A stretch of 64,000 nt of DNA from UBA1447 sp964612185 (GTDB lineage: Bacteria; Bacillota; Clostridia; Oscillospirales; Acutalibacteraceae): contig CAZTCR010000002.1 of NCBI GenBank assembly GCA_964612185.1, positions 62,001 through 126,000 on the forward strand. The letters run 5' to 3'. Below the pieces are notes generated by a model, which had not been told where the DNA came from, did no database searches, and saw only the letters and a list, made by a program, of their open reading frames with translations. Positions 31,892 to 40,005 of this stretch are shown piece by piece. Made by a program: the position numbers and the translations under genes. Each line of letters starts with the position of its first letter. Position 1 is the first letter of the stretch.

Positions 31892-33019
31892 TTGAAAATA
31901 AACTTAACAACCGGCAAAGCGCGCAGAGGCGAAATAGAAACCGTTCATGGCAAGGTTCAAACACCGGCTTTTATGAATGTTGCGACACAGGGCGCCATCA
32001 AAGGCGCGTTGTCGGCATACGATTTGGCTGAAATATCGTGCCAGGTGCAATTGTGCAACACATACCACCTTCATCTGCGCCCGGGTGACCGTCTTGTGCG
32101 GGAAATGGGCGGTTTGCACAAGTTTACCGGCTGGCAGGGTCCGATTCTGACCGACAGCGGCGGTTTCCAAGTATTCTCTCTTGCCTCTTTGCGTAAAATT
32201 AAAGAGGATGGGGTCTATTTTTCATCGCATATTGACGGCAGGCATATTTTTATGGGGCCTGAAGAAAGTATGCAAATTCAGTCCAATCTGGCGTCAACAA
32301 TTGCCATGGCTTTTGATGAATGTGTTGAGAACCCGGCCACGTTAAACTACGCAAGGGAGTCCTGCGAGCGCACGGTGCGCTGGCTTTACCGCTGCAAAGA
32401 TGAGATGACGCGTCTTAACACGCTGAGTGACACCCTGAATAAGAAACAACTTCTATTCGGTATCAATCAAGGCTGCACATTTGATGACCTTCGCATCGAA
32501 AACATGCAAAAAACAGCAGAACTTGACTTGGACGGATACGCAATCGGCGGCCTTGCTGTCGGTGAGCCAAAAGAGGATATGTACCGGGTTATATCAGCGG
32601 TGGAGCCATATATGCCAAAAGAAAAGCCCCGTTATCTCATGGGGGTTGGGACGCCCGGCAACATATTGGAAAGCGTGAGCAGGGGTGTTGACCTGTTTGA
32701 CTGTGTCATGCCCAGCAGAAACGCGCGTCACGGGCATTTATTTACATGGGAAGGGATCCTGAATCTTAATAATGCAAAGTATGAAAAGGACCCTCAGCCT
32801 ATTGATTTGCACTGTGACTGTCCCACATGCAAAAGGCACTCCCGGGCATATATCCATCATTTATTCAAGGCAAAAGAAATGCTGGCCATGCGCCTTTGTG
32901 TGCTGCACAACCTATATTTCTATAATAATTTTATGCAAAGGATACGCGATGAACTTGGCAGCGGAACCTTTGATGCGTTTAAAGCACGGCATGTTGATAC
33001 GCTTGACAAGCGGATTTGA
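31892..33019 (+). CDS. tgt: tRNA-guanine transglycosylase
   Basis: Exchanges guanine 34 for preQ1 in tRNAs with GUN anticodons, the step before QueA. The 375-residue protein has nucleophile-region motifs DSGGFQVFSL and FDCVMPSRNARHG, GGLAVGEP, and the zinc site CDCPTCKRHSRAYIHHLFKAKE...LHNL. The open frame extends to 31775 inside queA, and ATG 31862 is also in frame. TTG 31892 is favoured because GGGAG lies nine bases upstream and homology (TTGKARRGEIETVHGKVQTPAFM) starts there. Confidence 0.95.
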   Translation: MKINLTTGKARRGEIETVHGKVQTPAFMNVATQGAIKGALSAYDLAEISCQVQLCNTYHLHLRPGDRLVREMGGLHKFTGWQGPILTDSGGFQVFSLASLRKIKEDGVYFSSHIDGRHIFMGPEESMQIQSNLASTIAMAFDECVENPATLNYARESCERTVRWLYRCKDEMTRLNTLSDTLNKKQLLFGINQGCTFDDLRIENMQKTAELDLDGYAIGGLAVGEPKEDMYRVISAVEPYMPKEKPRYLMGVGTPGNILESVSRGVDLFDCVMPSRNARHGHLFTWEGILNLNNAKYEKDPQPIDLHCDCPTCKRHSRAYIHHLFKAKEMLAMRLCVLHNLYFYNNFMQRIRDELGSGTFDAFKARHVDTLDKRI

Positions 33020-33035
33020 ACGGGCAAAAAATAGC

Positions 33036-33063
33036 TTGCATATTAAGCCCTTTATGATATAAT
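33036..33063 (+). promoter_or_regulatory. Extended -10 promoter of yajC
   Basis: TTGCAT (33036-33041), a 16-base spacer and TATAAT (33058-33063) preceded by TG (TGaTATAAT). It lies just after the tgt stop. Confidence 0.7.
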
Positions 33064-33094
33064 TAACACATCACATTTTGGAGGTTTTTTATTA

Positions 33095-33547
33095 ATGGAT
33101 TTTTACACCCTTTTAACAACCGCGGGGGCGACGGGCGCTGCCGGCGGTAAAAGCAACTTCTCGCTTATTTTTTTGATGGGCGGTATGTTCGCTATCATGT
33201 ATTTTGTTATGATCAGACCGCAGAAAAAAAAGCAAGCGGCAGAGAAAGAGATGCGGGAAAGCCTTCAGGTGGGCGATGAAATAACAACAATCGGCGGCAT
33301 CGTCGGCAGAGTTGTCACGGTTAAAGACGATTCCCTGATTATCGAAACCGGCGCGGACAGAAACAAAATTAAAATTACCCGCTGGGCTATCAGCACAAAC
33401 AACACCGCGACCGAGAAAGCTGAGGCTGAAAGGCAAGCCGCAAAAGACGCCCAGGAAGCGGAAAGAGCGGCAAAGATGGAAGAAAGCCGCGAAAGCAGCA
33501 AGGCAAGACGCAAAAAGAGCAAGAAAAACAGCGACAACGACGAATAA
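33095..33547 (+). CDS. yajC: Preprotein translocase subunit YajC
   Basis: Accessory Sec translocon membrane protein, 150 residues. One transmembrane helix (about 19-40) ends in the family signature MIRPQKKKQAAEKEMRESLQVGDEITTIGGIVGRVV. The last 50 residues form a long Lys/Glu/Ala-rich tail, longer than in E. coli YajC but common in Clostridia. TTTTGGAGG precedes the ATG. The queA-tgt-yajC linkage is widely conserved in bacteria; secD and secF do not follow here. Confidence 0.92.
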   Translation: MDFYTLLTTAGATGAAGGKSNFSLIFLMGGMFAIMYFVMIRPQKKKQAAEKEMRESLQVGDEITTIGGIVGRVVTVKDDSLIIETGADRNKIKITRWAISTNNTATEKAEAERQAAKDAQEAERAAKMEESRESSKARRKKSKKNSDNDE

Positions 33548-33556
33548 AGATTTTAC

Positions 33557-33603
33557 AGCCCCCTCATATTCAATTTCAGTTGATATGCGGGGGCTTTATT
33601 ATT
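33557..33603 (+). terminator. Rho-independent terminator of yajC
   Basis: AGCCCCC (33557-33563) pairs with GGGGGCT (33589-33595), with additional AT pairing inside, followed by a T-rich tract. Confidence 0.85.
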
Positions 33604-33635
33604 TTGTGAAGTTATCATAACGGGAGGAACATTGT

Positions 33636-34751
33636 ATGAGAAAGCGGTTCAAACCAATTTTGTGCGTATTGCTTGCGTTGGTGATGACGGTGGCAGTCGT
33701 CGCGCCGGTATCGGCTGCGTCACCCTGTGCGGATGAAACGCTTCGTTTTCAACCGGACGGGTCTTTTACGATTCTGCAGTTTACCGACACACAGGATACG
33801 CAGTGGCCGTCACCCAATCTTCTTACATTAATACAAAAGGCAATGGATGCAAGCAAACCCGACTTGGTGGTGTTCACCGGGGATCAGTTAAAAAATTACG
33901 ACTCCGATTACGGTAAAAACGGTCATGAGTGGAAGGTGAAAAACGCCCTCCACGCGATCATTCAACCCGCAGTCGCGCGGGGGATTCCGTTTGCGTTTGC
34001 TTTCGGCAATCATGATTCTCAGCTGTCTTTTACGCTCGAAGAACAGGTGGCGTTTCTCAAAAATTATAAAGGCTGCCTTGTGGAGGATGAAGGGCCTGCA
34101 ATCAGCGGCTGCGGGAATTACAATATTCCTATTCTCAGCAGCGATGGCCGCTCAATGGCATACAACCTCTATTTTCTCGATTCAAACCAGTCAAAAGTAT
34201 TACCCGATCAAATCGAGTGGTATGTTGCCAAAAGCAATCAACTGAAAGCGGAAAACGACGGCATGCCCGTTCCATCCATTGAGTTTCAGCATATTGTGCC
34301 GTACAATGAAGACCTTGTCGGGGCGTTTGCCGCGCAGGGGGATGTGAAGGCTTCATTTTTCGGGCATAATCATTACAGGAGCGATAACTATAATTGGTTA
34401 GGTATTGAATTGTATTACACCCCGACAGCCGGATTCAACGAGTTCGCGCCCGGCAGGGACCGCGGAGCAAGGGTCACCAAACTCAATGAAAATGAGCCGG
34501 ACTCAATTGAAACCTATGTTTTGACGTTTGATGATTTGTTTGAGGATAACGCAATAACGGACTGCAGATATCTGTTGTTTACACTTGGCGAAATTCAAGG
34601 GAACGCCTGGGAGAAGACGGTGTCCGTCTTATCAAGTATATCAAAAGCGCTGCTTTATCTTGCGAAAATATCACAAGGCAATCCCGAGACCGTCATCAGC
34701 GAGTTGTTCGGTTTCTTCGGGTATGACACCGGGCTTCGGCAATTAGGTTGA
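33636..34751 (+). CDS. Secreted calcineurin-like metallophosphoesterase
   Basis: A 371-residue exported phosphoesterase. The signal peptide is about residues 1-27 (LCVLLALVMTVAVVAPVSAAS). The two-metal motifs occur in order: FTDTQD (near 47; the usual DxH first motif is D-x-Q here), FTGDQ (near 80), FGNHD (near 124), the His region in FQHIV and FGHNH (near 242). This D-x-Q form resembles the DCR2/purple-acid-like bacterial phosphoesterases. The last 35 residues are helical and somewhat hydrophobic, with no sorting signal. A paralogue with the same layout lies at 52164. GGGAGG precedes the ATG. Confidence 0.83.
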   Translation: MRKRFKPILCVLLALVMTVAVVAPVSAASPCADETLRFQPDGSFTILQFTDTQDTQWPSPNLLTLIQKAMDASKPDLVVFTGDQLKNYDSDYGKNGHEWKVKNALHAIIQPAVARGIPFAFAFGNHDSQLSFTLEEQVAFLKNYKGCLVEDEGPAISGCGNYNIPILSSDGRSMAYNLYFLDSNQSKVLPDQIEWYVAKSNQLKAENDGMPVPSIEFQHIVPYNEDLVGAFAAQGDVKASFFGHNHYRSDNYNWLGIELYYTPTAGFNEFAPGRDRGARVTKLNENEPDSIETYVLTFDDLFEDNAITDCRYLLFTLGEIQGNAWEKTVSVLSSISKALLYLAKISQGNPETVISELFGFFGYDTGLRQLG

Positions 34752-34774
34752 CCCGGTCAGGATAACGGATAGAC

Positions 34775-34815
34775 CCGCCGCGCGTCAAGTTCCAACTTGA
34801 AACACGGCGGATTCT
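34775..34815 (+). terminator. Probable terminator hairpin after the phosphoesterase
   Basis: A two-tier hairpin: outer CCGCCG/CGGCGG (34775-34780 with 34805-34810) and inner TCAAGTT/AACTTGA (34785-34800) with a 2-base loop. A modest T-rich stretch follows. Confidence 0.5.
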
Positions 34816-34861
34816 GCTTTTATGGGCATTACCACCGAAGCCCGATTCCAAATTCGGACGA

Positions 34862-34890
34862 TTGAAAAGTGGCAACCTGTATGATATACT
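34862..34890 (+). promoter_or_regulatory. Extended -10 promoter of the DUF5696 gene
   Basis: TTGAAA (34862-34867), a 17-base spacer and TATACT (34885-34890) preceded by TG. Confidence 0.7.
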
Positions 34891-34936
34891 GTTTGCCGAA
34901 CTCGTCCCACCAATATAGAGCGTTGATCGGAGTAGC

Positions 34937-37336
34937 GTGAAGTCTATGACAGTTAGAAATACAAAATCTTTTATGAAAATTATACCGGGCTTGCTTATTG
35001 CGGTGCTTATAATATGCTGCTTGGCCGCCTGCGATAAGGGCGGTAAAAATATCAACACGCAATCCTTCCTTAAAGAGGAGGCTGTAGATGTTTACCCGTC
35101 GAACACGAACAAAAACCTTCATGTGTCGGATGCCGGAAATTCAAATCTGAAGTTTATCGCAAAATCCGGCCTTGTTGAGATTTTTTTAGACACAACAACC
35201 TATGCGGTTGCGGTGCGTGAAACGCTCAAGGATTCTTATTGGTATTCGTTGCCGGTGGTGCCCGAGGAATATTTCGGCCGTTACAACTTTTCAGCCTCTC
35301 CGATTAACATTACCCTGGTTAATGGCAGTAAAACTTATTATTTAAACTCACAGGATAATGCTGTTGAGCAGGGAAATGTTTCTTACAAAATACTATATGA
35401 AAATACCGGTAAAACGGCCGATATAAATCCGCTGCCGGTCGGTGTGCAGGTTTATTACTTTATCACACCGGACAGCGAAACGGCTGAAAAAAAGGCATAC
35501 AGCGAAACGGATATCGGTTTTTTAGTCAGCCTGACCTATACCCTGCAAGACGGCAGTCTCTATGTCAACTGTGAACACATCAATTTGACAGGCAACCCGG
35601 ATGTCTTCATAAAAGATATAGGACTACTCGAATTCTTCGGCGCCTCATCCTCGGCCCAACCGGGCGATTTTCTGCTTGTGCCGGACAAAAGCGGCGCGCT
35701 CATTTATACCGCAGTGGAACAACCGTCATTCAGCACGATGACACTGCAGGTCTACGGAGATAATCAAAGCACGCAAACACCGGAGGATGAAAAGACGGCG
35801 GTTGCGGCGGCTTTCGGCATAAAAAAAAGTGAAAACGCGCTGGCTGTGATCATTGAAGATGGTGATGCAATCGCCCGGATTTCGGCCGACAGGGCAACCG
35901 GAAACAGCGGCTTTAATAAAGTTGGCGCGTCTTTCGCGATTACCGAAATGGCAGATGTTGAAAAAGGCAATAAGATTATCCGTTCTGCCGCGCAGCATTC
36001 ATTCACAACCCCCGTCAAACTCTGCCTCCGGTTTTTATCGGGTGGCAACGCGACATATTCGGGTATTGCGGCCGTGTGCCGTGAACAACTGATTCGTGAT
36101 AACATCCTCTCAAAGAAAACGCTGGAGAGTACAGAGAATTTGCCCTTTCATCTGACGACCGTCGGCGCTGTCAAAACAAACATAGTCGATTCGATTCCCA
36201 TCAAATCAACCAAAAACCTGACATCATTCGATCAAGCGCAGGATATGGTTTCGCGGATGAAATCCAAAGGCGTCAACAGCATTTCTTTGCGGTATACGGG
36301 TGCGCTTACCGGCGGATTGAACCAAAAAGATGTTTCAAAAGCAAGAATTTTGCGTAGGCTTGGCGGTAAAACAGGGTTTGAAGAGCTTAACACTTATCTG
36401 AAGTCGCAGAAGATGGAGCTGTATTTGGATATCGGATTGCTCTCTTCCAAACAAAACCCGGTTTTTGATAACGCAAAAACAATAACGACCGTTAGCCGGG
36501 GGGAAGGGTATACGCTCACAAAAAATGATTTTTCCGCTTATTCAGGCGACACGAGCTTTAAACAGAATTTGCGGCCGGTTGCCGGGTATGACAACGCTGT
36601 GCTGAAAGTCCTTTCCGGATTCAGGGGGTCGGCGTTGGGCGGGTTCTGCCTCAATGATGCCGGCAGAATCCTCTATTCGGACTATTCCGACAGCGGTTAT
36701 AATCGACAGGAAGCCGCGAAAGAGATCGACATACAGATTGCCGCCCTGTCAAACGGCAGAAAGATTATGCTGGATTCCGGCAACTTCAGCGCCATAAAGA
36801 ACGCCGGCGTGATTGTTAACATGCCGATGCCCCCGGAAACAGGGGAGGGCGAAAACATCCCGTATCAGTACATTCCGTTCATACAACTCATTCTTCATGG
36901 GATGGTTGATTATTCGGGTGCTCCCATTAACCTGTCGTATACCCCGGGCGACAGCACGACACAATCAAAAGACCTGCAGTTCGCGGCCTTGACCGGTCAA
37001 AATCAGAAACCCATGAAGGACATGATGCTGAAATATATCGAATACGGCGCCTGCCCGAGTTTTATGTGGAGTTATAAACGGTTTGAGGGTACGGAAAATG
37101 GTGTGGAAACATTCTATTACGATGACTGGATTAACCAAGCGGTTGACTTTTATTTTCAAGCGAACACCGCGCTTGCTGATTTGCGTGGGTTGCGAATGGT
37201 GCGGCATACCCAAATCCTCCCCGGTGTATTTCGTACCGAATATGAAGGCACCAAATTAATTTATGTGAACTACACCTACACGGATGTCGATGTCGGCGGC
37301 GTAACAGTCAAGGCGAGAGATTTCCTCAAGCTGTAA
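34937..37336 (+). CDS. DUF5696 family lipoprotein
   Basis: A 799-residue predicted lipoprotein. The N-terminus has a hydrophobic stretch ending in the lipobox LAAC (Cys near residue 33), then about 760 extracytoplasmic residues. The segments 'LLVPDKSGALIY', 'AFGIKKSENALAVIIEDGDAIARISA' and 'GFNKVGASFAI' match the DUF5696 family pattern, which in Clostridia and Paenibacillus is often found near carbohydrate uptake genes. The C-terminal part resembles a glycosidase-like barrel ('MDLDIGLLSSK', 'LGGFCLNDAG'), but no catalytic pair is certain. GTG 34937 follows a GGAG at short distance; ATG 34946 and ATG 34973 are alternatives. It is monocistronic, with its own promoter and terminator. Confidence 0.68.
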   Translation: MKSMTVRNTKSFMKIIPGLLIAVLIICCLAACDKGGKNINTQSFLKEEAVDVYPSNTNKNLHVSDAGNSNLKFIAKSGLVEIFLDTTTYAVAVRETLKDSYWYSLPVVPEEYFGRYNFSASPINITLVNGSKTYYLNSQDNAVEQGNVSYKILYENTGKTADINPLPVGVQVYYFITPDSETAEKKAYSETDIGFLVSLTYTLQDGSLYVNCEHINLTGNPDVFIKDIGLLEFFGASSSAQPGDFLLVPDKSGALIYTAVEQPSFSTMTLQVYGDNQSTQTPEDEKTAVAAAFGIKKSENALAVIIEDGDAIARISADRATGNSGFNKVGASFAITEMADVEKGNKIIRSAAQHSFTTPVKLCLRFLSGGNATYSGIAAVCREQLIRDNILSKKTLESTENLPFHLTTVGAVKTNIVDSIPIKSTKNLTSFDQAQDMVSRMKSKGVNSISLRYTGALTGGLNQKDVSKARILRRLGGKTGFEELNTYLKSQKMELYLDIGLLSSKQNPVFDNAKTITTVSRGEGYTLTKNDFSAYSGDTSFKQNLRPVAGYDNAVLKVLSGFRGSALGGFCLNDAGRILYSDYSDSGYNRQEAAKEIDIQIAALSNGRKIMLDSGNFSAIKNAGVIVNMPMPPETGEGENIPYQYIPFIQLILHGMVDYSGAPINLSYTPGDSTTQSKDLQFAALTGQNQKPMKDMMLKYIEYGACPSFMWSYKRFEGTENGVETFYYDDWINQAVDFYFQANTALADLRGLRMVRHTQILPGVFRTEYEGTKLIYVNYTYTDVDVGGVTVKARDFLKL

Positions 37337-37340
37337 CAAA

Positions 37341-37383
37341 AAAAACATCTCCGGAAAGTCAGTCTTCCGGAGATGTTTTTTGC
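37341..37383 (+). terminator. Rho-independent terminator of the DUF5696 gene
   Basis: A 16-base-pair perfect stem (37341-37356 with 37365-37380, core CATCTCCGGAA/TTCCGGAGATG) ends in a T-run. Confidence 0.95.
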
Positions 37384-37407
37384 TTTTGGTTTATTATACT
37401 ATTCTGC

Positions 37408-37560
37408 ATTAAAATTGTTGACACAATTTTAATCGGCAAGTAAAGCTTGCCGCTGCGGCTGAAGCCGCAGACAGATAGCATAGAACGGTATTTCCGGCAG
37501 CAACTGCTGCCCCCGCTGTTTTTGACAGCGGATTAAAAGATAGACTTGTCTATCTTTTAA
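37408..37560. repeat. Cluster of six consecutive perfect palindromic hairpins
   Basis: Six different perfect inverted repeats fill 153 bases. (1) 37408-37433: 11-bp stem, 4-base loop. (2) 37434-37452: CGGCAAG/CTTGCCG, 5-base loop. (3) 37453-37470: CTGCGGCT/AGCCGCAG, 2-base loop. (4) 37496-37511: GGCAGCA/TGCTGCC, 2-base loop. (5) 37513-37531: CCGCTGT/ACAGCGG, 5-base loop. (6) 37533-37560: 13-bp stem, 2-base loop. Units 1, 2 and 3 abut without spacing. It lies between the terminator of the DUF5696 gene and the 3' end of the convergent metA. It is neither a simple terminator nor a CRISPR array, because every stem differs. It may be a dispersed intergenic element or a structured RNA. Confidence 0.85.
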
Positions 37561-37573
37561 ATGGAGATTAGTA

Positions 37574-38488
37574 TTACAGTATGCTCAGGTCATAGGGTGT
37601 GCGCTGGTATACAAAATAATTCAGCCAGTTCGAAAACAGGAGGCTTCCCGTTTCCCGCCAAGTCATCAGCGGCTTTTTGCTTGTGTCATTAGCGGGGAAG
37701 TAGTTGTATGGGACTTTGATCGACAAACCCTTTTGCAGGTCGCGGAAGTATTCGTTTGCGAGGGTGTTGCGGTCATATTCCGAATGCCCGGTTGCGTAAA
37801 AATTCCGGCAGGCCATGTCGGATATTAGGTGCACCCCCGACATGTCCGAATAGGAAAGTATCTGCAAATCTTTGATTAACGCGATATCGCCCCGGCGAAT
37901 TTCGGTGTGACGGGAATGCGGCACATAAAACACATCGTCAAACCCCCTGAGCAACGGGTGGAATAAATCTAAGGGGCGGTGCGGAAACACACCGAACATT
38001 TTTTCCTCAAGATTGTATTTGGGCAATCCGTAGTGGTAATACAGGCCGGCTTGAGCACCCCAGCAGATGTAGAAGGTCGAATAGACATTTGTTTTAGCCC
38101 ATTCGAAAATCTTACAGAGTTCTTCCCAATAGTCAACCGCTTCAAATTCCAGCAGTTCAACCGGTGCGCCGGTGACAACCAACCCGTCATATCTGGAATC
38201 CTTAATATCATCAAATGTATTGTAAAATTTAAGCATATGCTCCTGCGCGGTGTTTTTGGATGTGTGCGTTGCCGTCTGCAACAGTTCAACCTCCACCTGT
38301 ATGGGTGTATTGCTAAGCAGCCGGAGAATTTGTGTTTCCGTTTCGATTTTTGTCGGCATCAGGTTGAGCACCAGGATGCGCAGCGGACGGATGTCCTGTT
38401 GAAGCGCGCGGGATTCGGTGATGACAAAAATATTCTCGTCCTCAAGTGATTTGTGGGCAGGCAGCTGGTTGTCAATTTTAATGGGCAT
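37574..38488 (-). CDS. metA: Homoserine O-acetyltransferase (MetA/HTS family, acetyl-CoA type)
   Basis: Activates homoserine for methionine synthesis. The protein is 304 residues from ATG 38488 (behind GAGGTG). Numbering from this Met gives exactly the known catalytic residues: Cys142 in YICWGAQAG, His235 and Glu237 in ATGHSEY. Residue 111 is Glu (GAPVE); in studied MetA proteins Glu at this position gives acetyl-CoA preference and Gly gives succinyl-CoA preference, so O-acetylation is predicted despite the usual 'succinyltransferase' family name. No SAM riboswitch or T-box is visible upstream. Confidence 0.94.
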   Translation of the reverse strand: MPIKIDNQLPAHKSLEDENIFVITESRALQQDIRPLRILVLNLMPTKIETETQILRLLSNTPIQVEVELLQTATHTSKNTAQEHMLKFYNTFDDIKDSRYDGLVVTGAPVELLEFEAVDYWEELCKIFEWAKTNVYSTFYICWGAQAGLYYHYGLPKYNLEEKMFGVFPHRPLDLFHPLLRGFDDVFYVPHSRHTEIRRGDIALIKDLQILSYSDMSGVHLISDMACRNFYATGHSEYDRNTLANEYFRDLQKGLSIKVPYNYFPANDTSKKPLMTWRETGSLLFSNWLNYFVYQRTPYDLSIL

Positions 38489-38649
38489 GGATTTCACCTC
38501 GCAAATAATGGATGGAAAAAAACTCTGTATCGTCTGCTGAACTTTTATATCATAACACGATGTGTTCTGTTGTTCAAGCGTTTATATTTCTATTGGCAAT
38601 TATCATGAAGCGATCGAGCAAAACCTAAGCAAACCAAAGAAAATAATGC

Positions 38650-38678
38650 TTGACTTTGAGACTATAATCATATATCAT
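38650..38678 (+). promoter_or_regulatory. Promoter of tRNA-Lys
   Basis: TTGACT (38650-38655), a 17-base spacer and TATCAT (38673-38678), 27 bases before the tRNA. A TATAAT inside the spacer is too close to this -35. Confidence 0.6.
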
Positions 38679-38704
38679 ATTCAAGTGTCAAATTTGACAT
38701 TTAT

Positions 38705-38780
38705 GATCCATTAGCTCAGTCGGTAGAGCACTTGACTTTTAATCAAGGTGTCCGGCGTTCGAATCGCCGATGGATCACCA
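38705..38780 (+). tRNA. tRNA-Lys (TTT)
   Basis: 76-nt cloverleaf: acceptor GATCCAT/ATGGATC, anticodon loop CTTTTAA giving UUU, T arm GGCGTTCGAATCGCC and encoded CCA. Confidence 0.95.
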
Positions 38781-38789
38781 TTTTTCCGA

Positions 38790-38833
38790 AAGCCCCAAAA
38801 GTCCGATATCTGGGCTTATGGGGTTTTGCTTTT
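38790..38833 (+). terminator. Terminator of tRNA-Lys, overlapping the 3' end of the MGMT-like gene
   Basis: CCCC (38793-38796) pairs with GGGG (38820-38823), with inner pairing GTCC/GGGC, and TTTT follows. The stop codon of the convergent gene (38816-38818) lies inside the hairpin. Confidence 0.65.
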
Positions 38834-39136
38834 ATTCCATTGGTATTTTGCCAGGTCAATCCTGCCATCTGCGTTAAACACAACTCCCTCACCGGTAAGC
38901 AGCTGAATCTGCATGTTTTCCCCGCCAAAGGCGAAGGCGCTTGAAACCTCCCCGAAACGGTTGACAACCCGGTGGCAGGGGATCAGCCCGGGCGAGGGGT
39001 TTACATGCAGCGCATACCCGACCACGCGTGACCAGCGCGGGTTGCCGGCATACGCAGCAACCTGGCCGTAGGTGGCAACCCGCCCCGGCGGTATGCTTTT
39101 TACCACTTCATAGATTTTAACAAAACTGTTTTCCAT
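38816..39136 (-). CDS. MGMT-family methyltransferase, short (ATL-sized) form with intact PCHR
   Basis: A 106-residue protein corresponding to the C-terminal DNA-binding/active-site domain of O6-alkylguanine-DNA alkyltransferases. The helix-turn-helix segment GRVATYGQVAAYAGNPRWSRVVGYAL (Arg finger included) and the active-site IPCHRVV are visible. The size is that of alkyltransferase-like proteins, which usually replace the Cys by Trp or Ala; here the Cys is present, so it could accept alkyl groups. The full-length N-terminal domain is absent. It converges on tRNA-Lys. Confidence 0.85.
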   Translation of the reverse strand: MENSFVKIYEVVKSIPPGRVATYGQVAAYAGNPRWSRVVGYALHVNPSPGLIPCHRVVNRFGEVSSAFAFGGENMQIQLLTGEGVVFNADGRIDLAKYQWNKSKTP

Positions 39137-39271
39137 AATACGCCGTTCCTCATACTAAACATTCATAAAACCTAACTAAATAATCTGCATAAAATCGCAT
39201 AAACCAAAGCTTTTGCTTGATTCTTTAGTTGTTTGGTCGTGAATTCGTAAAAAATATTGGAGTTGCTCTGT

Positions 39272-39922
39272 TTGAATACAAAAGAACCGAAATACACCCA
39301 TGTTTTGTGGGACTGGAACGGTACGCTGCTTGACGATGTCGGTGCGGCGCTGAAGTCCGTCAACCAAATGCTGGAGCGCCGCGGGCAAGCGTCGATTACC
39401 ATGGCGCAATATTATGAATATATCGGTATCCCGATCCGCAAGTTCTATGAGAATATTTTCAACCTTGAAACAGAAGATTATGCCGGGATACTCAAAGAGT
39501 ATAATGCCGGATATGAGCACCTGCGGCATGAAACAACCCTGGCAAAGGGCGCGGGGGATGTGCTGTGCCAAATACACCGCAGCGGGCTGCGGCAAATTGT
39601 CCTTTCTTCGTGCGAGCAAAATCAGCTGAACAGCTATATCGCGCATTACGAACTTCAGGATTACTTTGATGCCGTTATCGGCTCCCAAGACTTTTTTGCG
39701 GGCAGCAAAGTGGAGCGCGCAAAGCGGCATTTGGCGGACAACGGCATTGAGCCGCAAAGGGTGCTGGTGGTCGGCGACCTTGTCCATGATTATGATATGG
39801 CACGGGAGATCGGCGCGGATTGTGTTTTGATACCAAACGGACACCAGAGCGCGCAGCAACTGCTTAGCAGCGGCGCGAAGGTCCTAGACTCAATCATGCA
39901 GGTGCCGGATGAGTTGACTTAG
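39272..39922 (+). CDS. HAD-family hydrolase, phosphoglycolate phosphatase-like
   Basis: A 216-residue HAD-superfamily phosphatase. Motif I is VLWDWNGTLLDD, with Asn where the general acid Asp of DxD usually sits; motif II is VLSSCEQ (Ser); the Lys of motif III is within GSKVERAKR; motif IV is VVGDLVHDYDMA. A cap domain lies at about residues 20-90. The DWN variant is found in some HAD phosphatases and may slow or alter catalysis. TTG 39272 is nine bases after TGGAG; TTG 39257 lies within that box. The substrate is unknown. Confidence 0.78.
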   Translation: MNTKEPKYTHVLWDWNGTLLDDVGAALKSVNQMLERRGQASITMAQYYEYIGIPIRKFYENIFNLETEDYAGILKEYNAGYEHLRHETTLAKGAGDVLCQIHRSGLRQIVLSSCEQNQLNSYIAHYELQDYFDAVIGSQDFFAGSKVERAKRHLADNGIEPQRVLVVGDLVHDYDMAREIGADCVLIPNGHQSAQQLLSSGAKVLDSIMQVPDELT

Positions 39923-39943
39923 GAGCACTCTCATTGACCGAAT

Positions 39944-39986
39944 CGCCGCAAAACCGGATATACCCGGGTTTGCGGCGGTCTTTATT
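39944..39986. terminator. Terminator between the HAD and dehydrogenase genes
   Basis: CGCCGCAAAACC pairs with GGGTTTGCGGCG (39944-39977, one mismatch zone in the loop); TCTTTATT follows. The genes are convergent and it may act in both directions. Confidence 0.75.
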
Positions 39987-40005
39987 CATAATACCGTATA
40001 AATGA

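Noticed and set aside
37408..37560. Possible CRISPR array
   Set aside because: The hairpins all differ in sequence and there are no repeated units with regular spacers.
38489..38660. SAM riboswitch or T-box upstream of metA
   Set aside because: No S-box core or T-box antiterminator motif is visible on the minus strand, and no terminator precedes the start.
39176..39859. 227-residue open frame on the minus strand
   Set aside because: It is antisense to the HAD hydrolase gene, whose motifs are intact.
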